Shown in pieces: positions 6,984-15,866 of a DNA stretch of 64,000 bases (the stretch's first letter is position 1; every line of letters begins with the position of its first letter). The notes beneath the pieces are model-generated. The model saw nothing but the letters and a program-made list of their open reading frames with translations. It was not told the origin of the DNA and did no database searches. A program made the position numbers and the translations under genes. Source of the stretch: Prosthecobacter fusiformis (lineage in GTDB: Bacteria > Verrucomicrobiota > Verrucomicrobiia > Verrucomicrobiales > Verrucomicrobiaceae); assembly GCF_004364345.1 (NCBI RefSeq), contig NZ_SOCA01000014.1, positions 1 through 64,000 of the forward strand, given 5' to 3'.

Positions 6984-8885
6984 ATGTCTGCCACGCCTCC
7001 CCCGCCTAGTCCCGGTGGCCCACCTTCGCCATCGGATCTTAGTGCCACCCAGCCCCTGGGTCCACCACCCGGGGCCACCAACCCTGGCAACCTGGGCTAC
7101 CCGGTGCAGGGGAATTTGGGTTATCCAGTGCAGCCGAATCTGGGCTATCCCGTCCAGCCCGGCATGGTGCCTCCTACGCAGCCGTTGGGTTATCCCACTC
7201 CGTCCGCAGCTTCAGGCCCGGTGCCCGTCGCCGCCGTGGAGGAAGAGGAAGAAGAATTCATGGCCGTGGAAGCCGTGGGCGGAGAAGTATTCCATCCGCC
7301 AGCGCTCAATCATTTTGAACCGGCAAGACCCTCCAATCCTCTGATCCAGGCTTGGCGCAAGGTCGGCGGCGGTTCCCTGGCGCTGAGCATCGCCATCCAC
7401 GTCGGCATCCTGGTTGTCGGCGGGGCCATCGTGGTCAGCACGCAGATGATCCAGAAGCAGGTGGACTTCTTACCCGGTGGCGGCACTCAGCAAGGGGCGG
7501 AAGCCTCTGCCGAGATGCAGCACAAGGTACAGCAGAAGAAGCGCACCACGCTGAACAAATCCATGCCGATGAAGAAGATCGTCAGCACCAGCCAGACTTC
7601 GGCGGTGACACTGCCGGACGCTCCGCCGGACATCCTGGATGTGCCGGATGTAGGCGCGATGCTGGGCGGCGGCAGCCTCAGTGGTGCAGGATTCGGCAAA
7701 GCCGGGGCCGGGGGTGGTTTCGGCACGGGGATGGGCATGGGCAGCATGCAGGGATTCGTCAGCCTGCCGCCTTCCATGAAACAGCGTTGCTCCACCTCGG
7801 AGCGCCTGGAAAAATTACGTCAAAACGGCGGCAATGCCGAATGTGAGCGTGCGGTATCCGCCTCCCTGGAATGGCTGAAGGGCCAGCAGAATGAAGATGG
7901 CTCCTGGGGGCAGGGCGGGGGTAAAAGGAATAAAGCGGCCATGACTGGCCTGGCTCTGCTCTGCTATCTGGGCCGCTGCGAAACGCCAGACTCTCCTTTC
8001 TATGGGGACAACGTCATGCGTGCCATCATGTATCTGGTGGAGCTTTCCAAAAAGAACGAGCACGGTGCCATCACCGAAGACTTCAAAGGCAACTCCGGTG
8101 CCTATGAGCACGGCATCGCCACCTATGCGCTGGGGGAGATGTATACCCTGGCCCGTCTCGGCAGCAAACAGCTCCCCGGTATGCGTGAAGCCTTCGAAAA
8201 AGGTGTCCAGCTCATCATCAAGACCCAGAATAAAGCCGATGCCAAAAACGCCGAAGGCTCCTGGGACTACTATACCAAGAACATCGCTGAGGGTAAGCCC
8301 ACCTCTTCTCGCGAAGACCTTTCTGTCGCTGGCTGGCAATACCAGGCCCTGAAAGCCGCCAAGTTCACCGGTCTCAAAATCCCGGGTCTCCAGAGCGCCA
8401 TCGACAAGACTTGTGACTATATCGAGCGTACCCAGACCAAGGACGGCGGTTTTGGCAAAGCCAACCGAGATGCTCATTACAATCAATGGAGCCTCACCGG
8501 AGTCGGTTCACTGGGCCTGCAAACCCTCGGTAAAGGCCGCACCGCCTCCATCAAGAAAGGCATCGGATTCCTGCGCAGTTTCATCACCGCCGAGCCGCTG
8601 GACTGGAATAAGAACTGCAATCTCTACTGCTGGTATTATTACACCCAGACCTTCTTCCAAGCAGGGGGTGAAGACTGGAAGTTCTACAACGAGCAGTTCC
8701 TCCCCCAGATCCTCGCCGCCCAGCAGCCGGATGGCAGCTTCAAAAAAGGCCGCCCTAACTGGCCTTCCGGTGACGCCCCGGATCCCGTCTATCGTCAGGT
8801 TCTTTGCACCCTTCAGCTTGAAGTCTATTATCGTTATCTGAAGGTCGGCGACCGTGACGAAGAAAGCTTCTTTGACCGCCAGTAA
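6984..8885 (+). CDS. TonB-like membrane anchor fused to prenyltransferase/squalene-oxidase-fold domain
   Basis: 633 residues. The N-terminus is Pro/Gly-rich with three 8-residue repeats of NLGYPVQ (36-58) and an acidic run (86-91). A single membrane helix follows (~130-151); its S135-x3-H139 spacing is the SxxxH pattern by which TonB and TolA contact ExbB/ExbD. A Gly/Met-rich linker (~225-255) leads to an alpha/alpha-barrel domain (~285-615) of the prenyltransferase/squalene-oxidase repeat type, with QW-like turns such as QNEDGSWG, TKDGGFG and QPDGSFKKG. No TonB C-terminal domain is present. The barrel probably faces the periplasm, coupled to the ExbBD motor encoded upstream. The typical DxDD of squalene-hopene cyclase is not seen, so a binding or protease-inhibitor-like role is as likely as catalysis. 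The substrate is unknown. Confidence 0.85.
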   Translation: MSATPPPPSPGGPPSPSDLSATQPLGPPPGATNPGNLGYPVQGNLGYPVQPNLGYPVQPGMVPPTQPLGYPTPSAASGPVPVAAVEEEEEEFMAVEAVGGEVFHPPALNHFEPARPSNPLIQAWRKVGGGSLALSIAIHVGILVVGGAIVVSTQMIQKQVDFLPGGGTQQGAEASAEMQHKVQQKKRTTLNKSMPMKKIVSTSQTSAVTLPDAPPDILDVPDVGAMLGGGSLSGAGFGKAGAGGGFGTGMGMGSMQGFVSLPPSMKQRCSTSERLEKLRQNGGNAECERAVSASLEWLKGQQNEDGSWGQGGGKRNKAAMTGLALLCYLGRCETPDSPFYGDNVMRAIMYLVELSKKNEHGAITEDFKGNSGAYEHGIATYALGEMYTLARLGSKQLPGMREAFEKGVQLIIKTQNKADAKNAEGSWDYYTKNIAEGKPTSSREDLSVAGWQYQALKAAKFTGLKIPGLQSAIDKTCDYIERTQTKDGGFGKANRDAHYNQWSLTGVGSLGLQTLGKGRTASIKKGIGFLRSFITAEPLDWNKNCNLYCWYYYTQTFFQAGGEDWKFYNEQFLPQILAAQQPDGSFKKGRPNWPSGDAPDPVYRQVLCTLQLEVYYRYLKVGDRDEESFFDRQ

Positions 8886-8895
8886 CCGAAGTTGA

Positions 8896-11800
8896 TCAAC
8901 GCCGCCGGCGGCTGAAGGCCCATACACCGCCGAGCATCAGCAGCAGCATCCGGGAGGGTTCCGGGGTGATGTAGATGATGCCGTGGCTGACAAAAAGGGA
9001 AGTATCCCAGGTCAGTCCCAGGTCATCAATGTCCGGCAGTTCCAGGATGCCCGGTGCATCTGCGTCTGTCACTCCGGCGATGCCCAGACCAGCAAAGTCC
9101 AGGAGGTCAAAGACCATGCCGGACTGATAACTGATCCCGTCCGGCACCACCTCTACCCGTGTGCCGGTGCTGAATGTCAGCGTGCCTGAGACTTCCAATG
9201 AATCATGCTGAGTGCCATTTGGGTCCAGATCGCCCAGGCCGATGATGAAGGCATTGCGAGCAGCCTGATCCAGGCTCACATCCACAAAGGCCAGCGAACC
9301 TTTGATTTGCACTTGAAGCAGCGCATCACTCAAAAAGGTGGCGGATGAACCTACGGTCAGTGTGCCGATGGCCGTGCCCCGGGTGCCTCCAGGGATCACC
9401 TTGCCAGCCACCGTGATCGCCCGGCCAATGGTGCCATCGCCACCCAGGGTACCACTGGCATTCACCTGGAAAGCCGCGCTGGGAGTGAAGGTCTGCCCCT
9501 GCACATAAAGAGCACCATCCACCTGGGTCAGCGATATGATCTGCGTCAGCCTGCCGCCATTGATGAGTTCCACCGTTGCCGCCGTTCCGATCCGGGTCAA
9601 TCCACTGGTATTGCCAAAGGGTTCCAGGTCGATGGTGGCCAGTCCTGTAGCCGTGGCATTGGCGATCCAGGTGCCCCCTGTCAGAGTGCCTGCACCATCG
9701 CTTTGTACAAAGTTCAGGTCGTCAAAATCGGTGGTCAGGGAGGTGGTGACGCGGAAGTTTCCGCCCAGCACTTCCACGGTGCCTTGGTTATCAAAAGTGC
9801 CTGCACCCACGTCCCCGTCAGAACTGTAGAACTGGGCCGGGTCACTGCTGCTGGTCGTGGCATTCTTGCGGATGATACCAGTGGCACTGTTGGTGAAAGT
9901 ATAGCCTTCACGCATCTCGAAGTCATTGATATCCCCAAACACATACAGGCCGTTATTGATGAACTCACCGCCGGAGGTCAAGCCGACCAAGTTGTCCGAG
10001 CCCACTGAAATGAGGTTGAAGGTGCCGTTGTTGATGAACGTCCCAACGCCGGAGATGGTCCGGTTGGCGGTGCCGTTGACGTTGAAGGTGCCGTCGTTAA
10101 TGACGCTCACATCAGCCCCGATGGACCAGGTGGCACTGGTGTTCCAGTTGACGATGCCGGTGCTTGCATTGCGCCATTCCCCGCTGCCATTGATTGTCCG
10201 TGTACCGGGATTTTCGAAGTTGAAGGTGCCTTCATTGCGCAGGCTTGTATTGGCATTGATGGTCAATGTTGAACCACTGCTCCAGTTGAAAGTTCCGGTG
10301 CTGCTGATCAGAAGCTGGCCTTCGTTCGCGAGGGTGCGCGTGCCCGTGCCGGTGATTTCGAAGATGCCGTCATTGCGGTAAGTGACGGTCGGGGCAATGC
10401 CCAGGGTGCCGCCTGTCCATTGTACGGTCCCCGTGCTGTCATTGATGAAAGATCCGGCTCCCGTATAGCTGGCTCCGGCTGCGATGTTCCAGGTGCCCTG
10501 GTTCCTAAAGATGCTGTTATCTGACAAGGTCAGGACCCCGTTGCCCTGATTGAATACACCCCCGCTGGCATTGACGAATTCACCCCCGCCAGTCAGGGTT
10601 TTTGTGGAGGAGGAGGCCGTGCCGAAGATGCCGAGGTTGGTCAGGGTATAACCTTGAGTATTGATGTTGTGCTGTGACCAGACGATGCCGTTGCCGCTGA
10701 TATCGAAGGAGAGTCCGCCCAGACCGACAGTGAGTTCACTGACGACCGAAGCATTGGCACTGTCCGTGATGCGCATGGAGGAGCTGGAGCTACCTTTGAT
10801 CACGCCGGACCAGACACCTGCGATATCCAGGGTGCCCCCATTCGCCGTCCAGGTGGCCCCGGCCACACTGGTGCCGCCGGATGCCAGGCGCAACGTGCCC
10901 AGGGTACTTTGGATCTCACTGCCATCGGCGGCGATAAAACCAGCGGTGCCATAAACAAAAGAGGTGTCCCCTGTATTGGAGGTCTTTTTGAGGATGCCGT
11001 TGTTTTCAAATGTACCGGAACTTGAAAACAAGATGTCCCCGCCAGCCTGGAAGTCATAGACCCCGTTGTTTTCAAAGGTTACCGTACCGCTGATGCTGAG
11101 GTTGTCAGCGCTGCCGCTGAAGACATGGTTAAAGGTGTTGTTGTTGATGAAGCGTCCGCTGCCTGTCAGAGTTTTGTTGGCATTGGTAATGAATTCGGCG
11201 ATGCCGTTGTTGATGAGCTGGCTGCCGTTGAGAGTCAAGGTGCCACGGATCAGTGAAAAAAGCCCGGTCGCAGTATTGGTTAGGGTACCGCTTCCGCCCA
11301 GGGTGAGGGTGCCTGCGGAATCCAGGACAAGAGTCCCATCATTCTGAATGGCGGTGCTGGTGTTTAGGGTGCCCGTTTTGAGGGTAAAGGTGCCGCCTGC
11401 CGCATTGATGAGCGTGCCCGTACCTGCCAGGGTCACCGCAGTGCCTGCGGAGGCCGTTTCCAGCGTCATGGTTCCGCGGTTGGTGAAGTTGGCATCCGTC
11501 AGGGTCAAAGTCCCGGATTGCAGGAGGAAGGTACCGTCAGCACCGTTTTCCACACTGCCCGTGCCCTGAACCACTGCGCCGGTGCCGGTGAGGCGGAGGA
11601 TGCCGTCATTGCGCAGGGTATTGCCATTGCCATCCAGGATCCCGGTGGTCCACAGCAGGCCATCACCAGTCACATCCAGAATGGTGATGGCAGCGAGGGC
11701 GGAAAAAATGCCACCCGTGGCTGCGGATGGGTTTTCATTGGTCAGTGCGACCGCTCCGGTACCAGTCATGCTGGAGACGCCGCGAAGAAGGGTCCAGCCG

Positions 11801-12423
11801 CCGGTGAATGACAGGGTGGCCCCATTGGCGACGGTAAAGTCTCCGCCATTGGAGGTGGCGGCACCAGCGGTCGTGCGGGCACCGGAGATATTGAGGTGCC
11901 CCGCATCCACCTGGATGTCCCCATTGTTCACAAAAGCTCCGCCCTGACTCGGAGAGGAAGGGTAGATGTAGGCCGGGTCATTGGAGCTTCCGTCACTGCC
12001 TTGGGTTTTATGGATCAGGCCATTGTTGGTGAAGGACGATCCAAGGCCTGAAAGGCGAAAATCGGAGCCGCAATCGATCTGATAGGTGCCATCATTGATC
12101 AGGCTGGCCGCACCGCTGACGGTGATGTTGTCATTGGTACTGGTGGTATCGATGAGCAGGCGTCCGCCCGAATCAATCTTCAGCGTGCCGCTGCCTGCAA
12201 GGATCCGGCCCCCTGTTGAGCTGGAGTTGACGGTGGAATTGAAAGTGACGGTAGATCCCGTGCCGATGTTGACGATGATTCCAGTATTGATGGTGACGTC
12301 GCCACCAGTCCAGGTGTCTCCGTTAGCCAGAGTCGTGTTGGCGCTGTAAGTGCCGGCGATATCCGCCGCAGATGCGTGGATGGCAAGGGCGAGGCATGTA
12401 GCTGCTATGAAAAAACGGCGCAT
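8896..12423 (-). CDS. PEP-CTERM surface protein with autotransporter-like beta-strand repeats
   Basis: 1175 residues: a signal peptide (MRRFFIAATCLALAIHASA), then about 1000 residues of low-complexity Gly/Thr/Asn/Ser repeats resembling autotransporter-associated beta-strand repeats (recurring N-D-G-T-F, G-T-L-T-x-T-A-x-G, F-I-N-N-G-T-F), predicted as a right-handed beta-helix. The C-terminus is a PEP-CTERM signal: P-E-P at 1154-1156, a hydrophobic helix and a final R-R-R-R. Such proteins are processed by exosortase and deposited on the surface or in exopolysaccharide. There is no outer-membrane barrel, so it is not a classical autotransporter. It converges on the Exb operon with only 10 bases between stops. 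No exosortase gene lies in this window. Confidence 0.88.
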   Translation of the reverse strand: MRRFFIAATCLALAIHASAADIAGTYSANTTLANGDTWTGGDVTINTGIIVNIGTGSTVTFNSTVNSSSTGGRILAGSGTLKIDSGGRLLIDTTSTNDNITVSGAASLINDGTYQIDCGSDFRLSGLGSSFTNNGLIHKTQGSDGSSNDPAYIYPSSPSQGGAFVNNGDIQVDAGHLNISGARTTAGAATSNGGDFTVANGATLSFTGGWTLLRGVSSMTGTGAVALTNENPSAATGGIFSALAAITILDVTGDGLLWTTGILDGNGNTLRNDGILRLTGTGAVVQGTGSVENGADGTFLLQSGTLTLTDANFTNRGTMTLETASAGTAVTLAGTGTLINAAGGTFTLKTGTLNTSTAIQNDGTLVLDSAGTLTLGGSGTLTNTATGLFSLIRGTLTLNGSQLINNGIAEFITNANKTLTGSGRFINNNTFNHVFSGSADNLSISGTVTFENNGVYDFQAGGDILFSSSGTFENNGILKKTSNTGDTSFVYGTAGFIAADGSEIQSTLGTLRLASGGTSVAGATWTANGGTLDIAGVWSGVIKGSSSSSMRITDSANASVVSELTVGLGGLSFDISGNGIVWSQHNINTQGYTLTNLGIFGTASSSTKTLTGGGEFVNASGGVFNQGNGVLTLSDNSIFRNQGTWNIAAGASYTGAGSFINDSTGTVQWTGGTLGIAPTVTYRNDGIFEITGTGTRTLANEGQLLISSTGTFNWSSGSTLTINANTSLRNEGTFNFENPGTRTINGSGEWRNASTGIVNWNTSATWSIGADVSVINDGTFNVNGTANRTISGVGTFINNGTFNLISVGSDNLVGLTSGGEFINNGLYVFGDINDFEMREGYTFTNSATGIIRKNATTSSSDPAQFYSSDGDVGAGTFDNQGTVEVLGGNFRVTTSLTTDFDDLNFVQSDGAGTLTGGTWIANATATGLATIDLEPFGNTSGLTRIGTAATVELINGGRLTQIISLTQVDGALYVQGQTFTPSAAFQVNASGTLGGDGTIGRAITVAGKVIPGGTRGTAIGTLTVGSSATFLSDALLQVQIKGSLAFVDVSLDQAARNAFIIGLGDLDPNGTQHDSLEVSGTLTFSTGTRVEVVPDGISYQSGMVFDLLDFAGLGIAGVTDADAPGILELPDIDDLGLTWDTSLFVSHGIIYITPEPSRMLLLMLGGVWAFSRRRR

Positions 12424-12681
12424 GGTGGAAAAGGGAAGGTGCGCTTGTTTGGGGGACGCAACCTGATTGGGGACTGGATAGGTCGTCTGCCTAACCGTTT
12501 TGGCAAGAGGGTTTCCCGGTCTGAGCTTGGTATAAAGATTCTGCTAAGAGCAGGCAGCTGCCCCAAAAAGATTTGCCATTATCCAATGGAAAAATGATCG
12601 CCAAGTTTGGCTTTAAAATCTTCGGGGCAGATACAAAAAGTGACTGCCAGCTCACGCACTTAAAGCCATGCTAAAGAACTC

Positions 12682-13041
12682 ATGACAGAAAACAGGATTC
12701 AATGTGATGTGGAAGAGTTGCTGCGGGTCATCGCGGGCCGCTGGAAGGTGGTGCTGATCCGGGAGCTGGAGACCGGGCCGCGCCGCCACGGCCAGCTACT
12801 CCGCAGCCTCACCGGCATCACTCAAAAGATGCTGACGCAACGTCTGCGGGAGTTGGAGGCAGATGGCCTGATTCAACACCGCGATGTTCTGGAGGGAAAA
12901 GTCCGCCATGTGGAATACTCCCTGACTGAATGGGGAGTGAGCGTGAAGGAGGTGGTCATGCATCTGCACCACTGGGCCGTCGCCCACCATGAAAATTTGG
13001 CAGGAAGAAAGCGCCTCCCTCTAAAAGAAATGATGCACTGA
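12682..13041 (+). CDS. HxlR-family winged-helix transcriptional regulator
   Basis: 119 residues forming one HxlR-type winged helix: C-D-V-E-E-L-L-R-V-I-A-G-R-W-K at the start, the recognition region S-L-T-G-I-T-Q-K-M-L-T-Q-R-L-R-E-L-E-A-D-G-L, and the wing V-R-H-V-E-Y-S-L-T. Cys8 is at the position of the single N-terminal cysteine that makes many family members sensors of electrophiles or oxidants. The gene is divergent from the PEP-CTERM gene and converges on a glyoxalase-like gene, so either neighbour could be a target. No repeat resembling a strong operator was fixed in the 258-base divergent gap. Confidence 0.9.
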   Translation: MTENRIQCDVEELLRVIAGRWKVVLIRELETGPRRHGQLLRSLTGITQKMLTQRLRELEADGLIQHRDVLEGKVRHVEYSLTEWGVSVKEVVMHLHHWAVAHHENLAGRKRLPLKEMMH

Positions 13042-13062
13042 GACGAATCCCCCTGCCTGAGA

Positions 13063-13431
13063 TTAGCTTTCCAAACGTTCAGCAAAAATGAGCCGATTGC
13101 CAAAGGGATCGTGGATGGTCATTTCCACGGTGCCCCATTCGGTCTTCTGGCAGCCAGGTTTGGCATTCACATAGTCTTTATCGCGCAGGCTCTTTGAATA
13201 GGATTCGACATCCTGCGTATGGATCCTCACCGTGGAGCCTGGGCAACTGTCCCCATGATGGCCCGTCAGATGGATCACACAGTCATCTTTGGAGATCTGC
13301 ATGTACAAGGGAAAGCCATCGCCGAAGCGGTGCTCCCAGTCTTTTGAAAAGCCGAGAAACTGCAGATAAAACTCGGCGGCCTTTTCCTCGTCGAACATTC
13401 GAAGGACGGAGATGGTGCTGCCGAGTTTCAT
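13063..13431 (-). CDS. Glyoxalase/bleomycin-resistance superfamily protein
   Basis: 122 residues of the VOC (glyoxalase I/bleomycin-binding/dioxygenase) fold, with the beta-alpha-beta-beta-beta modules visible as TISVLRMFDEEKAAEFYLQFLGF, then an H-L-T-G-H-H-G-D turn and a final E-M-T-I-H-D-P-F-G-N-R-L-I-F. The overall pattern is closest to bleomycin-resistance-like proteins, which bind hydrophobic or metal-chelating drugs as dimers, but the substrate cannot be told from sequence. It is followed on the same strand, 15 bases upstream, by the Dabb gene, so the two may be co-transcribed. The HxlR regulator converges from the other side. Confidence 0.82.
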   Translation of the reverse strand: MKLGSTISVLRMFDEEKAAEFYLQFLGFSKDWEHRFGDGFPLYMQISKDDCVIHLTGHHGDSCPGSTVRIHTQDVESYSKSLRDKDYVNAKPGCQKTEWGTVEMTIHDPFGNRLIFAERLES

Positions 13432-13446
13432 GGGATGAGTGAGCGG

Positions 13447-13755
13447 TTAATGAATCGGAGAGGTGTCGTAAACGATGACACGCTCAAAGAAGGGTTTGCA
13501 GATGTCCACGAAGCGTTTGTGTTTCGGGCAGTCTTTCTGGTAGAATTCGTGGTCTTCCATATTCTTGAAATGGAGAACCAGGGAGTAGCTGAAGCTATGG
13601 TCCGTGACCGGGCGCTCTTCCGTGGGAGCAGGTTTGCCGACGAAGCCGTGCTCCAGATACTCAATGGTTTTGAGAGCGATGAGCTCGTTTTCGAAGATTT
13701 CGACCTGCTCAGTGCTCAGGTCCTTTTTCAGCCAGAAGTAAACGTTATGGATCAT
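13447..13755 (-). CDS. Dabb-family (stress-responsive alpha/beta-barrel) protein
   Basis: 102 residues beginning MIHNVYFWLKKDLS, the usual entry strand of Dabb ferredoxin-like proteins, with the second-half pattern H-S-F-S-Y-S-L-V-L-H-F-K-N-M-E-D-H-E-F-Y-Q and P-K-H-K-R-F-V-D. The ATG at 13755 is chosen; an open extension to 13794 adds 13 residues that do not fit the family. Dabb dimers form small barrels. Some act in polyketide or olivetolic-acid cyclisation and others are stress-induced, but most bacterial members have no assigned reaction. It lies 15 bases before the glyoxalase-like gene on the same strand. Confidence 0.85.
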   Translation of the reverse strand: MIHNVYFWLKKDLSTEQVEIFENELIALKTIEYLEHGFVGKPAPTEERPVTDHSFSYSLVLHFKNMEDHEFYQKDCPKHKRFVDICKPFFERVIVYDTSPIH

Positions 13756-13905
13756 GGTGAAAGCATGATGGCACAAGCTGCGCCGGGGCGTCAATCAGAA
13801 GAGGTGGCAGAAGTCGGCCCAGGATTCATCGTGGAATAAACCAAACCTTCCTGGCCCCTACAATTCAGGCTCGCCAACTCCCTGACAATATGAAGAATCG
13901 TCAGT

Positions 13906-15384
13906 ATGAAATACATCCTTGCGCTTGATCAGGGCACCACCAGCAGCCGCAGCATCCTTTTCGATAAAGCAGGCAAAGTCATCGCCACCGCGCAAAAGGA
14001 ATTCACCCAGCATTACCCCCAGCCAGGCTGGGTGGAGCATGATGCCAGTGAGATTTGGGACACCCAACTCCGCACCATCAAGGACGTCCTCAAAAAGGCC
14101 AAAGCCACCTCACGGGACATTGCAGCCATTGGCATCACCAACCAGCGGGAGACCACCGTCGCCTGGAACAAAAAAACCGGTAAGCCAGTCGGCAAAGCCA
14201 TCGTCTGGCAGGACCGCCGCACCGCCGCCTTTTGTGACCGCCTGAAGGCCAAGGGAGCCGAGTCCATGATCCGGCATAAGACGGGCCTCGTCGTGGATGC
14301 CTACTTCTCCGCCACGAAGATGAACTGGATGCTCAAGCATGTGCCTGAGACAAAGGAACTGGCGAAGACGGGCGACCTGGCCTTTGGCACGGTGGACTCC
14401 TGGCTTCTGTGGAATCTCACCGAAGGCCGCGTCCATGCCACCGATGTCAGCAATGCCTCCCGCACCATGCTGTATGACATCACGAAGGGAGAGTGGGATG
14501 CGGAACTGATGAAGCTCTTTGGCGTCCCCGCCTCCGCCCTGCCGGAGGTCAGGCCCTCCAGCGGAATTTTTGGTGAGACTTTATTGTTAGGCGGCAGCAT
14601 CCCCGTGGCCGGTATCGCTGGGGACCAGCAGGCCGCTCTTTTCGGTCAGGTTTGCACTACCCCTGGCATGGTGAAAAACACCTTTGGCACCGGCTGCTTC
14701 ATGCTCATGCACACGGGCACAAAGCGCATCGCCTCTGGCAACAACCTCCTGACCACTGTCGCCTGGCAGATCGGCGATGGGGAGTTGGAATACGCGGTGG
14801 AAGGCAGCGTCTTCATCGCCGGAGCCGTGGTCCAATGGCTGCGCGATGGCCTTGGCATCATCAAAAAATCTTCCGAGGTGGAAGCTCTCGCCGCCCAGGT
14901 TTCTGATACTGGCGGCGTTTACCTGGTTCCCGCCTTCGCCGGTCTCGGCGCACCGCATTGGGATCAATACGCGCGGGGCCTCATGTGTGGCATCACCCGT
15001 GGCACCACAAAGGCGCACATCGCCCGCGCCGCCCTGGAAGGCATCGCTTTCCAGGTCACGGATATCCTCCACGCCATGCAGGCCGATGCCGGAGTGAAAC
15101 TGCGCGAGCTGCGCGTGGATGGCGGTGCCAGCAATAACAACCTCATGATGCAGTTCCAGGCTGACCTCCTCGGCGTCCCCGTCGTGCGTCCCGTGGTCAC
15201 AGAAACTACGGCCCTCGGTGCCGCGTACCTGGCCGGACTCGCTGTTCGTTTCTGGAAAAATCAGGCCGAGATCGCCACCCAGTGGAAAACGGACCGTCGC
15301 TTCGAACCGACCATGAAAGCGGCGCAAAGAAAAAGCCTGCTTAGCGGGTGGAACCGTGCTCTTGAGCGCACCAAGGGGGCTTGA
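13906..15384 (+). CDS. glpK: Glycerol kinase
   Basis: 492 residues, the normal length for GlpK (FGGY kinase family). Visible signatures are D-Q-G-T-T-S-S-R near the N-terminus (phosphate loop), [32 protein letters not shown] and the second FGGY signature region with [17 protein letters not shown]. It phosphorylates glycerol to glycerol 3-phosphate with ATP in the cytoplasm. No glycerol facilitator or GlpD lies beside it, so it appears to be a single-gene unit; the next features are the structured repeat and a signalling operon on the other strand. Confidence 0.97.
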   Translation: MKYILALDQGTTSSRSILFDKAGKVIATAQKEFTQHYPQPGWVEHDASEIWDTQLRTIKDVLKKAKATSRDIAAIGITNQRETTVAWNKKTGKPVGKAIVWQDRRTAAFCDRLKAKGAESMIRHKTGLVVDAYFSATKMNWMLKHVPETKELAKTGDLAFGTVDSWLLWNLTEGRVHATDVSNASRTMLYDITKGEWDAELMKLFGVPASALPEVRPSSGIFGETLLLGGSIPVAGIAGDQQAALFGQVCTTPGMVKNTFGTGCFMLMHTGTKRIASGNNLLTTVAWQIGDGELEYAVEGSVFIAGAVVQWLRDGLGIIKKSSEVEALAAQVSDTGGVYLVPAFAGLGAPHWDQYARGLMCGITRGTTKAHIARAALEGIAFQVTDILHAMQADAGVKLRELRVDGGASNNNLMMQFQADLLGVPVVRPVVTETTALGAAYLAGLAVRFWKNQAEIATQWKTDRRFEPTMKAAQRKSLLSGWNRALERTKGA

Positions 15385-15510
15385 GCTTGGGGGCGGTTTC
15401 CAGAATGATTGTTAGAACTTCGCTCGGAAGACACCGCCGATACTGCGGCTGGAAGCGGGAGATCAGATGAAGGTCAGTCTAACACCCAGTTTCAACCATC
15501 TTCGCCTCGC

Positions 15511-15792
15511 GCCCTTGGCTCCCGGAGGGAGCGCGGACATTAGCCGGTGGTGGAAACGGCGAAGCCGTTGAGAACCACCGGATGCGGGAAACATCGCCCC
15601 CACGGAGCATCGCGTCCCGGAGGGACGCCGGAATGGTAGTGTGAAGGAGGCATATCTGGGGTCAGGGCATACCTCCAGCGTCCCTCCGGGACGCCCTGGG
15701 GATTTGCAGATCGGGGTCGTCTCTCCGGTGGTTCCCGGCCGCTGCGCGACCTCCACCACCGGCTATTTTCCATGCTCCCGGAGGGAGCTGGT
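15511..15792 (-). repeat. Dispersed structured repeat, full-length copy
   Basis: The reverse complement of this segment is nearly identical to 49398-49632. It contains hairpin modules: GCTCCC/GGGAGC stems at both ends, GCGTCCC/GGGACGC stems inside, and two long stem-loops with outer arms CCGGTGGT/ACCACCGG (one at 15544-15581, with an inner AACGGC/GCCGTT stem). Open frames through it are by-products, the same false peptide (starting MENSRWWRSRSGREPP) recurring at both loci. There is no transposase, and the function is unknown; REP- or MITE-like spread is the simplest view. Confidence 0.8.
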
Positions 15793-15814
15793 GTTGCGAA
15801 GCCGCGAAGCGAAA

Positions 15815-15834
15815 GGGTTGGGGGGGAGGGGGCG
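15815..15834 (+). other. G-rich tract, possible G-quadruplex
   Basis: A run of GGG, TT, seven G, A, five G, C, GG lies between the repeat and the end of the hybrid kinase gene. Four G-triplets with 1-2 base loops satisfy the usual quadruplex pattern. It is on the strand opposite to the kinase message, about 30 bases after that gene's stop. Confidence 0.3.
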
Positions 15835-15866
15835 GTCGCAGCAGGTGAGCTTGTCTATTGCGTAAG

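Noticed and set aside
12600-12612. GCCAA-GT-TTGGC as an HxlR operator
   Set aside because: Only five pairs and common by chance; no second site was seen.
15540-15773. 77-codon open frame with MENSRWWRSRSG start, also seen at 49418
   Set aside because: It recurs because the DNA repeat recurs; hairpins break any reading-frame logic and there is no ribosome site.
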